A stretch of 64,000 bases of DNA from assembly GCF_000143415.4 (NCBI RefSeq), contig NW_003314315.1, forward strand, positions 62,001 to 126,000, read 5' to 3'. The DNA is from Selaginella moellendorffii (Eukaryota; Streptophyta; Lycopodiopsida; Selaginellales; Selaginellaceae). Positions 55,720 to 64,000 of the stretch are shown piece after piece. Made by a program: the position numbers and the translations under genes. The notes under the pieces were generated by a model. The model made no database searches, had not been told where the DNA came from, and worked only from the letters and a program-made list of their open reading frames with translations. Each line of letters begins with the position of its first letter. Positions within the stretch are counted from its first letter, which is position 1.

Positions 55720-55874
55720 TTTCTAGCGATCAAAGCTGCCGGATCGAGCTTGCGATTCCTCCCAGCAGCGGCTTTGCCATGGCTGACGCTCTCTGCCCTA
55801 AAACCCGTTACCCGTAAAGTATATTCTCGCACTATCAAGATTACTTTTTAGGGCTTACTTTTTAGGGCTCCAAA
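55720..55874. promoter_or_regulatory. 155-bp divergent promoter with two telo-boxes
   Basis: The start codons of the 55,719 gene (minus) and HYD1 (plus) are 155 bp apart. TTACTTTTTAGGGCT is repeated in tandem (55,841-55,855 and 55,856-55,870), giving two telo-boxes (TTTAGGG) just before the HYD1 start. TAAAACCC at 55,800 is a third, on the other strand. Confidence 0.6.
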
Positions 55875-56730
55875 ATGGCCACTGGGATTGCAAGAGATGC
55901 AACGGCTTCAGTGGCGGTGGAAATCGCCACTGAAGTGCAAAAAAGGCATCCTCATAGTTTGGCAATTCCGGGATTTGTAGCTGCACAGCTTTCGGTGGTA
56001 TCGATTTTGGGCATTTTTGCCACAGCTTGCGCGCTCGTTGTTACATTGGTTTGGAGATTTTCAAGTAAGCTCCAAAGACTTGAGTCCTTGTTTTTCATTG
56101 TGTTTTTCCAGAAAGGCTTCGTTACTTGAGGAATGTGGAGCGCTGCTTAATGTGTTGGTGGGCAGTAACGGGGCTCATTCACGTTGTCTTGGAGGGCTAT
56201 TTTGTTTTCACGCCGGACTTCTACAAGAAGAAGGAGATTCACTATTTAGCAGAAGTTTGTAAGTTCTCTTCTCAGAAAAAATAGTCAGATGAAATAACCT
56301 TTTTTTTTTCAGGGAAGGAGTATAACAAAGGTGATTCTAGATATGCAGCAAGGGATCCGGCCATTGTGACTGTTGAAGCGATCACGGCGGTTTTTGTAGG
56401 CCCTGCAAGCTTGCTTTGCGTGTAAGAAATCCTATCTTGTGTTGCTTACCATATACTAACTAAAGTTTTTGCAGATTCGCAATTGCAAAAGAAAAATTCT
56501 ACCAGTATCCTCTTCAGCTTGTTGTATCCATAGCACAACTTTATGGCGACACTGTCTATTACGGCACAGTGTTTGTTGATGGGCGAGAGTTTTCAGCTCC
56601 TGGATTTCTCTATTACTGGTTCTATTTCATGTTTCTAAATTCCATTTGGATTTTAGTGCCTATTGTAATTGCCACACAAAGTTGGCATCGAATTTGCATT
56701 TTGATGCAGTTGAGTAAGAAGCTACATTAA
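55875..56730 (+). CDS. HYD1: Sterol delta8-delta7 isomerase (EBP/HYDRA1)
   Basis: Four exons (55875-56064, 56112-56258, 56313-56421, 56475-56730) with 47-54 bp introns sum to 702 nt, giving 233 aa. The enzyme shifts the sterol delta-8 double bond to delta-7 in the ER membrane during phytosterol synthesis. Family signatures are continuous: [20 protein letters not shown] (with the catalytic-site His and Glu), [33 protein letters not shown] and [16 protein letters not shown]. Hydrophobic segments near residues 38-60, 78-97, 140-165 and 195-222 fit the multi-span EBP fold. Length is normal for the family. It shares a promoter with the minus-strand gene at 55,719. Confidence 0.95.
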
Positions 56731-57117
56731 TTGTGATTTAAGAATATTAAGGATGTATAATTGTGAAATGGATCCATTCTATTTATTTATCAACTCCTTG
56801 ACAGCTTGATGCCACACCTACTTGATGACGTCACATTCCCACCTCCCTACTTCTATCGTCTCCTTCTTGGAATTGTTGGCCTACCGAGACTATCGTTGGC
56901 TATAAACCATGAGGTGACCTTCACCTTTTTTTGAACTAGGAGCTTCCAGAATTCTAAGATATTATTCACCAGTTGTTCCACATCAACACCTTAATTGATC
57001 CATTTCCTTTAGAGCTTTAGGATCTCCTCATGGTCTTCCTCTGTACTCGTCATGAACATATTGCATACTTCCTAAACGAGAAGAAACCATTTGCCTCGGT
57101 CCAGTCTAGATTCTTTT
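56731..57117. other. Intergenic, no gene
   Basis: No frame or motif supported. It separates HYD1 from the truncated acid phosphatase copy. Confidence 0.5.
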
Positions 57118-57589
57118 TCACCTATTAAATTTACTTAAGAGGGAGCAATCCCTTTTGCACTGTTTGAGGTTTTTGTTAGATGCGCTAAATGTTTGAGGCA
57201 TTGCATCAAGACCTGCTCCCACGGTGATGGAAACCATGGCCAGAGCACGCCCCGCAAGAACAGCCTCTGTCGAAGAACTCTGCTTGATTGACGATAGGAT
57301 TTGATGAGTCAACGTGTCATACTTGTCGTCGACGAAGTGGGTAAGCAACAAAACTCATGTCCTCGAAGTATCCAGGACCAGTTGTGTAGCAACGAACATA
57401 AGCCACGCATTCGACTGGAAGTGTCCAGTCTAGGATGTTTCCAGCCTCGGCATTAAGATGGAAACTTTGGCAGTAGTCATGGACACTCTCGCCCGGGAGT
57501 CTGGGAGGGAGATCAAAGCAGTGGGAGAAGGTCGATGCTAGTATCATAAACAAGGACGAGAAGCACAATGGATTCTTCGACTTGATCAT
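57118..57589 (-). pseudogene. Truncated HAD class acid phosphatase (VSP-like), 5' fragment
   Basis: From the ATG at 57,589 the frame reads a hydrophobic leader (LCFSSLFMILASTF), then FDLPPRLPGESVHDYCQSFH, LNAEAGNILDWTLPVECVAY and YTTGPGYFEDMSFVA. This is parallel to the plus-strand copy at 57,981. Similarity ends abruptly near 57,350, before the DxDxT catalytic motif, and unrelated sequence follows (57,351-57,118, ending in the segment repeated at 63,492). It is a 5' fragment of a phosphatase gene, head-to-head with the second copy. Confidence 0.75.
57145..57212. repeat. 68-bp dispersed repeat, copy 1
   Basis: GCAATCCC...TGTTTGAGGTTTTTGTTAGATG...GAGGCATTGCATCAAGAC matches 63,492-63,558 with a few substitutions and one or two gaps. 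It lies just past the break point of the truncated phosphatase. Confidence 0.8.
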
Positions 57590-57980
57590 CTTTGCAATCA
57601 GCAGGAAGAACTGGAGGATGGAACGCAGCAAGATGATGGACAGACTTGTTGCCTATATTTATATGTCTTCAAGCTTTTGCATCGTCATTTTCAAGTCTGA
57701 AAGCTGCAATAGGAATGAATTTTTGTCTTTGCAGAGAAATTTTCCAGGTGTTTTGCTAGAAAATATTTTAGAGAATATATACTCAGGAAAACTTACGGGT
57801 CGCTATATCTTTGCGTAGACACTACGCCACCGTATATATGCAGCCTTGTAGTGGTTTCCAAACAACTTTGCCAGCTTACTATTGCGCACTCCCGAAAATG
57901 ACCCAAGAAGTGTCATAACATTATATAAGTGTGTGTTTTGCCTTGAATTCTATGTGCTTACATACTAACTTCTTTGCAAC
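57590..57980. promoter_or_regulatory. Divergent region with TATA boxes on both strands
   Basis: TATATAAG (57,923-57,930) lies 51 bp before the plus-strand start at 57,981. On the minus strand TATAAATA (about 57,653-57,660) lies about 65 bp before the truncated copy's start. Both look like true core promoters, which fits duplication of the gene together with its promoter. Confidence 0.5.
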
Positions 57981-58843
57981 ATGGTTGTTTCGATTATCTT
58001 GTGTTATTTGCTGTTTTCTGCAATGAGCTCTTTGAATTCCCAGTGCATTGAGCCTCCTCCCAGGCTCCCGGGCCAGAAGATCGAGGAATATTGCGAGAGT
58101 TTTCAGATCAATGCGGAGGCTGGGAACATCCGGGAGTGGACGCTTCCCATTGAATGCGTGGGTTTCGTTCGTCGCTACACAACTGGTCCTCGATACTTGC
58201 AGGACTTGAGTTTCATGGCGGATCAAGCTCTGAAGCACGCCCAAAGCATCAAAGTTCGTGACGATGGCCGGGACAGCTGGGTGTTTGATGTGGACGAGAC
58301 TTTGCTATCCAATGTTGCTTACTTTGCCAAACACAACTACGGGTACGTGTATTCATTTATTAGAGATATTTATAGCTTTTTATTCGACTAGAGCTTCCAA
58401 GTTCAACCAGACCGACTTTAGCATCTGGATAGAAAAAGGCAAGGCCACGGCAATCGTGCCAATAAGAACACTCTATCATAAGCTCATCAAAGCAAAGTGG
58501 ACTGTTTACTTGATGTCTCAGCAGCGAAATGAGTCGCAGCGTGCAATCACCGAGAAGAACTTGCGAGATGTGGGCTACAGCAGATGGAAGAAACTATTTC
58601 TAAGGTGAGGTTTATTCAACTTTGCACCTGCCTTACAAAAATCATTAATCAGTGCACCTCGGGCTAAACGTGGTTGAAGACATAAACACAACAGGAAACT
58701 CTAAATGGTATGGAGAAATTAAATCTTCTGGTGGACGGATTCAAGCTACAGTTGGAGACAACTGGGATACGGACTTTGATCCAAATCGTTTCCCTGGAAG
58801 CATGGCGTTTAAATCACCCAATGCCATGTACAACATGGCCTAA
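57981..58843 (+). pseudogene. HAD class acid phosphatase (VSP-like) with a frameshift in the last exon
   Basis: Exons 57981-58342 and 58392-58604 (intron 49 bp) read through a signal peptide (VSIILCYLLFSAMSSLNS), IEEYCESFQINAEAGNIREW, YLQDLSFMADQALKHAQSI, the catalytic WVFDVDETLLSNVAYF (DxDxT), and VYLMSQQRNESQRAITEKNL. After a 48-bp intron, the family's last block (SSGGRIQATVGDNWDTDF, SMAFKSPNAMYNMA) is open at 58,652-58,843 but one base out of frame. Spliced translation therefore ends in a stop after eight codons. Plant VSP-like phosphatases are secreted or vacuolar and hydrolyse phosphomonoesters. Either this copy is dead, or the splice site is unconventional. Confidence 0.7.
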
Positions 58844-59389
58844 GATCATGTTAACGAGAAATATTTACTGTTTCTTGCAAGTGCACTGCAATACCCGACT
58901 TTCACATTCTTCTTCAGTTTCAAGATTTTGAAATTCAGTGCCCACAATCCGGCCTCTTATACCATTGTTGAGGAAATGGAGATGGGTAACTTTGGTGACA
59001 ACAAGGAATTGTTTCTTAGTCATGCCAAAGCCTCTTTGCAGCTCCTGAGTTGGAAGCAAGACTGGGTGATAAACGCGCTGATTAACGAAGAATGATCCCA
59101 GGAATTCAAAGAAATTTTCCATGGGTTCATGGCATTAAATCGTGGCCACGGGATTCAGGGTAACGAAGAACTTGCTGCTAGTCTGGAAAGTGCCGTTGGA
59201 GTTCCCGGGTAGGGCGAGCATGTTCGGCCCAGAACGGGCCCGTGTGGGCGAGACCGTTAAAGGACATGTGGGGAACAGCCACATTTTCGCAGAGAACCTG
59301 ACTCATCTGACGGCTCCCGAGTTAACAGGCGAGCACAGCCCGTTAAGATCAAAGTATCGTGGTTTCCAAGACAAGCTGAAGTTCTAAAC

Positions 59390-60230
59390 CGTGGCACACT
59401 TGAGGATCTCGTCGCGTCGTCAATTTCAACCAGCTGAAACTGGGGAAACTCGTCAAGAAGGGAGCTATGTATGGACGTGTGTACTTGGCTTGGCCAGGGA
59501 TGTAAGTTCACAGTGAAGATCTTTAAGCAGTTTGACCCAAGCTTTCACAGGGATGAAAGCAGATGAAAGCACTGCAACTATCAAGCATCCCAACATAAAT
59601 CGAATGGTAGGATTCAATGAGACTCCGAAGTGCACACATCGTGATGGAATGGACATGGACTTCGAAACTTTCATGCGCCAGAACGGGCAGAGCTTGACTC
59701 CAAAGGATCAGAACTACTCTATGCTACAGATGGAATGAAATTCTTGCACGCTAAAGAAGTGTTTCATCGGGATCTCAAGCCCAAGAACATTCTGGTAGAG
59801 CTGCATCACGATCGTCGACATGGAGATCTAGACGGCTCGCGAGCGATCGTCAAGATGTCTGGCGCGAACAGATTTTGCGATGGAAAGAAAAAATCTGACG
59901 GCTGGATCTGGAACTCTTGGCTATATGGCTCCAGAAGTTAATGACACGGGTTCCACAGGCTACTCGAGAAAAGCCGATGTTTACAGCTTTGGCATGGTTT
60001 GCTACCGTGTTTTTACAGGAAGCGCTGGTTATGATGCAAATCTCGCGTACATGCTGCAGAAGCGGCCTGAGATCCTCTAGATGCTCAATCTCGCTGAGAA
60101 ATCTTACAAAAGTGCTGGAGTCAACGGCCAGCCTTGCCTTCATCGTTCGATGACATTTGCAGTACCCTCATTGACTTGATGATTCAGGTTTCAGGAATGC
60201 AGCAGCTCGGATCAATCACAGCGTTTACCA
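59390..60230 (+). pseudogene. Protein kinase pseudogene
   Basis: Broken frames follow the kinase order: NQLKLGKLVKKGAMYGRVYL (glycine loop), VKIFKQFDP (the Lys subdomain, weak), FLHAKEVFHRDLKPKNILVE (catalytic loop HRDLKPxN), a degraded activation segment, GSGTLGYMAPEVNDTG and SRKADVYSFGMVCY (DVYSFG). The DFG motif is lost and at least three frameshifts or stops separate the parts. Family: plant receptor-like or MLK-type Ser/Thr kinase. Confidence 0.8.
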
Positions 60231-60299
60231 CGCCTGTCTCAAGGCACTGTGTTCTGCTTGTATGTTTATGGCATATTATAGTTAAAGATTTTTTGTTAA

Positions 60300-61640
60300 T
60301 ATAATGTTGACATTTTTGTTTATTAAATATTATGATTATAGTCAGTTATGCCATTCAGATGACAATAACCAACACCTACAAAAAAAGAGCATGGCAATGG
60401 TTGTGGCCACCACCACCACCACCAACAACAACAAATGGCATGCCACAATTGCAGTGTACCCCCACTACATTTGTGTTGCTTTGATGAGCACCCATAATGC
60501 ACAACAATTCGAAAATGAGTTCCACCAAGAGCTTTGAAAAGCCAACCAAATTTACAAGCAAAACAGAGAAGTTTGGTTAGGAGATGTTTGTCTTGGCTCA
60601 TTCCCGATCCTCATTCCCAATGGACATCATTGTCTGGAGAACTGGCATCTCAGTCATCTATCACAACTTGGAAACTGGCAAAAAAGAGCCTCAAATCAAT
60701 CTAGCAAACATCACCAATATGTTAGTTGATATGTTCTTCTCAAACTTTCCGACCACCATTTGGTACTGAGCCACAGAAATTTTATGCAAGCTGAGGGGTT
60801 TCTCCAAGGGAAAGATTCAAATGCATTGGAAACAAACTCTCTTTCGACAGGGACTTGAGAAGAGGAATGGAAGAGTTGCCACACTGTTTATGTGTGGAAT
60901 TTGCTAAGGAGGACCATTTTAACTGAGATATGGTGGCTCTACAATTGCTCTTTAGTGGAAGATACCAGCAAAGTGAGTGTGAGGTACCTTGTCCAACAGA
61001 TTTGGCTGAGTTGGAGGCTCTATATACTGCTCGAATGGAGCCAAGTCGTCAAGGAAAAAGATGAAAAGCTGGCTAGAACTTTCAAAAAGAGGTGGCTTAC
61101 CAATGGGTTTGCTGGGATGAGGACGAGAAACTGGGTGCTGTGGATGTGGGAGGAGCCACTCTTGATTTCCAGGCTCAACTTTTGAGAGTGGAGATCTCAG
61201 CTTATTCAATAAATCAAACAATCTAGCTACATGGATAAAGAAACTTTTTTGAGCCAGCTTCAAAGAATGTAAAGAAAGAAGAATGGAAACTAGTTTCTTT
61301 TCGTCAGACTTTGGAGACATCAAGGATGTGAACAGCATTACCAATGAGTAGCTTGTGTCGACCAGAGTGTAGAACCTTTTCCCATTTCTCTGGACACTGA
61401 TGAGGTGCTTACATGGATCAGCGAGTAAAAAACTGCTGCTCTGGGGCAAAATCTTCGATCCTAGCACAAGTCATATGTACCGATGCAGGGCGTGAACGTC
61501 AGGTTGAATCTTGCTCGCTGTTCATTACATGCCCCTTCAAACTGATTGAAAGAATATAAAGAATTTGGAAACAACTTCCAAACTAACATTAGCATTTATC
61601 CAAATTATAAATGCTCAACATAAAATTTCAGCAAATGGAG
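60300..61640. other. No supportable gene
   Basis: There are short frames on both strands; the longest is minus 61,467-60,952 (171 codons, HPQHPVSRPHPSKPIG) with no recognised domain. A (CCA)n stretch lies at 60,408-60,425 (ACCACCACCACCACCAAC). The composition is AT-rich and I see nothing else. Confidence 0.4.
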
Positions 61641-61648
61641 GCGAGGGG

Positions 61649-61688
61649 GCATGCAAAGCGATTGCTCTACCATCTGAGCTACACCCCC
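61649..61688 (-). pseudogene. 5' half of tRNA-Ala(UGC)
   Basis: The minus strand starts GGGGGTGTAGCTCAGATGGT (acceptor 5' strand, D-arm with A box) and continues AGAGCAATCGCTTTGCATGC through the anticodon TGC. It matches plant nuclear tRNA-Ala up to base 40. The variable loop, T-arm and 3' acceptor strand that should follow are missing, so it cannot be a working tRNA. Such halves arise by truncation or as SINE heads. Confidence 0.65.
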
Positions 61689-61842
61689 TTTGAGATTATA
61701 CTCACATAATAACAATTCCAAAAAAAAAGTATCAACTACGTTTTCTTTCTTCAATCAATAAAATGGAAGTGAAGGCGTCCTTTTGTGGATTACTTCTCTT
61801 CTAATTCAATATAACAAGAAATTTGTTTCACTTGCATCGTAT

Positions 61843-62580
61843 ATGACGACAATAAACAATGAGGGTTTAGGGTCCTTGCGAGATGAGAAAAGGAAGCGGG
61901 TAAGCGGTCGACCAGAGGTAGCTCCTTCCATTGATGCCTTAAATGCGGGGGACGATCAGCAATCCAAGCAAATGGTCGTTTACGCCGACACGTCCGGCTT
62001 CCTTAGGCGCCAAGAAGAGGAAGCAAAAGATGGTCAGGAAGAGGTGTTTATGTTGGAGCTAAACCCAGTATCAGATCCAGTAGAAGAAGACGATGACGAC
62101 AACAACGATGAAGAAGAAGAAGAAAAAGACGATGACGATGAAGAACTACTCCCAGGCTCGAGCGATCGACACTGCAAGGCTCGGAAAAGGACGAGGACAT
62201 ACAAGACCGGCATCTATCCGTGCAGCATTTGCGAGCGAGTTTTCAAGTATAGTTGGCACCTCAAGAACCATCAGCTCGTCCACTCCGATGAGGTAACTTG
62301 CCACTTTGCCTCGGAATTTAACACTAATCTGATGGTGTTGTTTTGGACTCCCCCTTGGATTGTCATTCCTCTCTTTGAGTTGGGGGAGTTGGGCGGACAG
62401 GGTGAGAATCTAATGAGAGATTGCCCAGGCTTTGAGTCCACTTGCTTTGCATCTTCCCCTTCTTTCTTCCATTTTCTTCTCTTCTCTTTGTGCGATCGAT
62501 CGAGTGATGATCGTCGCGTGGAAGGAAGGACCAGAGTGAAATTGGAGAAATCGGCAGCGAATGTGTCAACGCGAAGATAG
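61843..62580 (+). CDS. C2H2 zinc-finger protein (3' structure uncertain)
   Basis: From the ATG at 61,843, the frame has a basic patch (RDEKRKRVSGR), a long acidic run (about residues 85-115, EEDDDDNNDEEEEEKDDDDE) and one classical finger YPCSICERVFKYSWHLKNHQ followed by LVH (CxxC...HxxxH). A donor site GTAAC follows HSDE at 62,293. If spliced, the coding exon is 61,843-62,292. Read unspliced it runs to a stop at 62,580. The finger lacks the QALGGH core of most plant C2H2 factors. Likely a nuclear DNA- or RNA-binding protein; the target is unknown. Confidence 0.6.
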   Translation: MTTINNEGLGSLRDEKRKRVSGRPEVAPSIDALNAGDDQQSKQMVVYADTSGFLRRQEEEAKDGQEEVFMLELNPVSDPVEEDDDDNNDEEEEEKDDDDEELLPGSSDRHCKARKRTRTYKTGIYPCSICERVFKYSWHLKNHQLVHSDEVTCHFASEFNTNLMVLFWTPPWIVIPLFELGELGGQGENLMRDCPGFESTCFASSPSFFHFLLFSLCDRSSDDRRVEGRTRVKLEKSAANVSTRR

Positions 62581-62634
62581 AATTTGATAGTGGGGCTTGA
62601 CTGCTAGCTGCAAGAGGAAAAAGAGATCCACTCC

Positions 62635-62901
62635 ATGGACAAGGAAGAGCTAGTTCCTTTTGGAAGCCCCTCGCTCTGTTTCTACTCAGAGGAGGTAGCG
62701 ATCGATTGCGAGGATCAGGACGAGAAGACGCTCCTGGAAGTAGACAGCTTCGTGTCATCGTCTCTGGTGCTGGGCGAGGCCGATCAGGCCGAGGATTCGC
62801 ACATCCAGCCATCGCCCACGTGCCAGCTCGCGGATTCCCCCATTGGGTCGGCCAGATCGGGCGGGATCTCCAGCGATTCGGGCAGGAATTCCAAGATCTA
62901 G
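62635..62901 (+). CDS. Acidic open frame, perhaps 3' exon of the C2H2 gene
   Basis: An 88-codon frame (EEVAIDCEDQDEKTLLEVDS, SARSGGISSDSGRNSKI) matches no family. An acceptor-like CAAGAG at about 62,616 would join it in phase with the zinc-finger exon, but the intron (324 bp) would be far longer than others here, so this is doubtful. It may be a separate small gene or chance. Confidence 0.35.
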   Translation: MDKEELVPFGSPSLCFYSEEVAIDCEDQDEKTLLEVDSFVSSSLVLGEADQAEDSHIQPSPTCQLADSPIGSARSGGISSDSGRNSKI

Positions 62902-64000
62902 AGGTATGCTTTTCAAATGAAAAGCATATTCCCCATACACTCGGACATAACTGATTCCATGTCTCGAGTTTCCTGGCACGAATATGATACTAAACAAAAA
63001 CTTGAAAGCAGCTACGCTCTTGGTTCCTCTTCAACAACACCCCAGGATGCAGGATCCAACCTCATCACCACCAGTTTGTCTCCTCTTGATCTTTCAAACT
63101 CATAGATCGCCTCCAGAAAACGAAAGTAGAATGTCAGTGCATGAACACTCGAAACTGAGACGTCTTCTCGAGTTTCCTGGTGCAGACATCTGTCAAATAT
63201 GATCCTAAGAGCTAGCTCGCATAGAACACGCACCTCCTCTTAGCAATATGACGTTCTTGGACCGCTCCAAGGCACTGCTTTCGGTCAGCGTGCCGTCCAT
63301 AAACTTGATATCAATACTAGCAGCGATCCATTCTCGAAGTTGTCATCTCGTCCTGCTGCCAGAAAGAAAACTCGTGACATTGCAAAACTAGACAAATAAT
63401 TCTCCAACCTTGAAGCTCGGCCCTGGTGGAGGCCCCATCAGATCAAACACTCTAGGAGGCTAGTGACAAGAGAAGGATGAGCTTCTCAATTGCAATCCCT
63501 TTGCAATGTTTGAGGTTTTTGTTGGATGTGCTAAATGTTTGAGGCATTGCATCAAGACACCTAGCTGTGTAGAGGCGCTCAACAAGCAGAGAAATTTTAA
63601 CAACTTATTAGGTCAAGATTCATAACAATTTCTTTGCAAAAAATTTCCAGTAATTCAGAAGGAAATTCAAGTGCCTGGTAGCAACAAAAATAGGAACCTA
63701 GCAGTTCACCATCATGACCATATATGCTAGTGGCAAAATTGAAGCTATAATAATGACCAAAAGTGTATGCAAGCAAGATCAAGACCAAGAACAAAGTTTT
63801 GGGTAGTTGATACTAGTTTCATATGCTTTTCTCATCATCTCTCCATGTTCATCATCTCAAACTAACTAGGCATGATTCAGGCTTAGATCAGCAACTTGAT
63901 TATGAGTTGGGCATGTTAAAAGGTAGAGATGATATGGCATTTAATTATGCCCATGTGGCAGTAGTTTCTATATATCATCTATATACAGTTGAGATACAAA
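62902..64000. other. Intergenic, nothing recognised
   Basis: No coding domain. A short direct repeat CTCGAGTTTCCTGG occurs at about 62,964 and 63,168. The 57,145 repeat has its second copy at 63,492-63,558. The end of the window is AT-rich. Confidence 0.45.
63492..63558. repeat. 68-bp dispersed repeat, copy 2
   Basis: Partner of 57,145-57,212, in the same orientation, sharing TGTTTGAGGTTTTTGTT and GAGGCATTGCATCAAGAC. Flanks outside the unit are unrelated. Confidence 0.8.

Noticed and set aside
55245-55838. Minus-strand frame of 197 codons in a third frame
   Set aside because: Arg-rich translation of GC-rich exon and promoter sequence; no start context and it crosses the divergent promoter.
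60952-61467. Minus-strand frame of 171 codons
   Set aside because: Low-complexity Leu/Ser/Pro composition, no domain, no introns or promoter signal; kept only as unassigned sequence.

Overview
This is a plant nuclear window, most likely from the lycophyte Selaginella. Every gene I could splice has very short introns: the eleven ATG2 introns are 48-64 bp and nearly all others are 47-83 bp. Genes are packed tail to tail or head to head, and the left half is nested LTR retrotransposons. The organism name is an inference from this architecture; the gene families themselves are only plant-typical.

Region 1 (1-29,600) is a repeat nest. A minus-strand LTR element with a 4.9 kb non-coding interior (1-4,895) has its 5' LTR (4,896-5,304 plus 14,638-15,339) split by a 9.3 kb minus-strand Gypsy element. 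That Gypsy has remnants of gag, protease, an extra RNase H, reverse transcriptase, RNase H and integrase, and it carries a complete 593-bp TRIM element in its integrase (7,541-8,133, target duplication CTAGA). To the right lie an internally deleted plus-strand relative of the same Gypsy (15,397-16,940) and a second plus-strand Gypsy (17,731-20,669). The second Gypsy's integrase zinc finger is cut by a solo LTR (18,871-20,268, target duplication ATATT), and that solo LTR holds a smaller solo LTR (19,657-19,899). Next come an LTR fragment, a decayed Helitron Rep/helicase (about 22,150-24,860), another Gypsy integrase relic and a long microsatellite. The most unusual item is an intact, intronless, very AT-rich reading frame (28,537-29,463) for a secreted bulb-type-lectin-like protein. 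It looks foreign to its surroundings.

Region 2 (30,576-36,096) is one clean 12-exon gene on the minus strand for the autophagy lipid-transfer protein ATG2 (1,631 aa by my splice model).

Region 3 (36,100-44,500) has no intact gene. It holds local duplications and the minus-strand remnant of a Ginger-like, integrase-type DDE transposase (about 42,440-43,700).

Region 4 (44,600-56,730) is gene-dense: a CDCA7-related 4CXXC zinc-finger protein with seven SUMO-consensus motifs, a LYR-motif mitochondrial protein, a TTC39/IML2-family protein, a four-EF-hand calmodulin-like protein, two unrecognised genes whose coding 3' ends overlap antisense by 51 bp, and sterol delta8-delta7 isomerase (HYD1). Several pairs share short divergent promoters, and telo-box motifs recur in 5' regions.

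Region 5 (57,100-64,000) is decaying: a head-to-head pair of HAD-class (VSP-like) acid phosphatase copies, one truncated and one frameshifted, a kinase pseudogene, half of a tRNA-Ala, and a C2H2 zinc-finger gene with uncertain 3' structure.

The host genes are unrelated housekeeping and regulatory functions (autophagy, chromatin, mitochondrial assembly, calcium signalling, sterol synthesis) and do not form a pathway.
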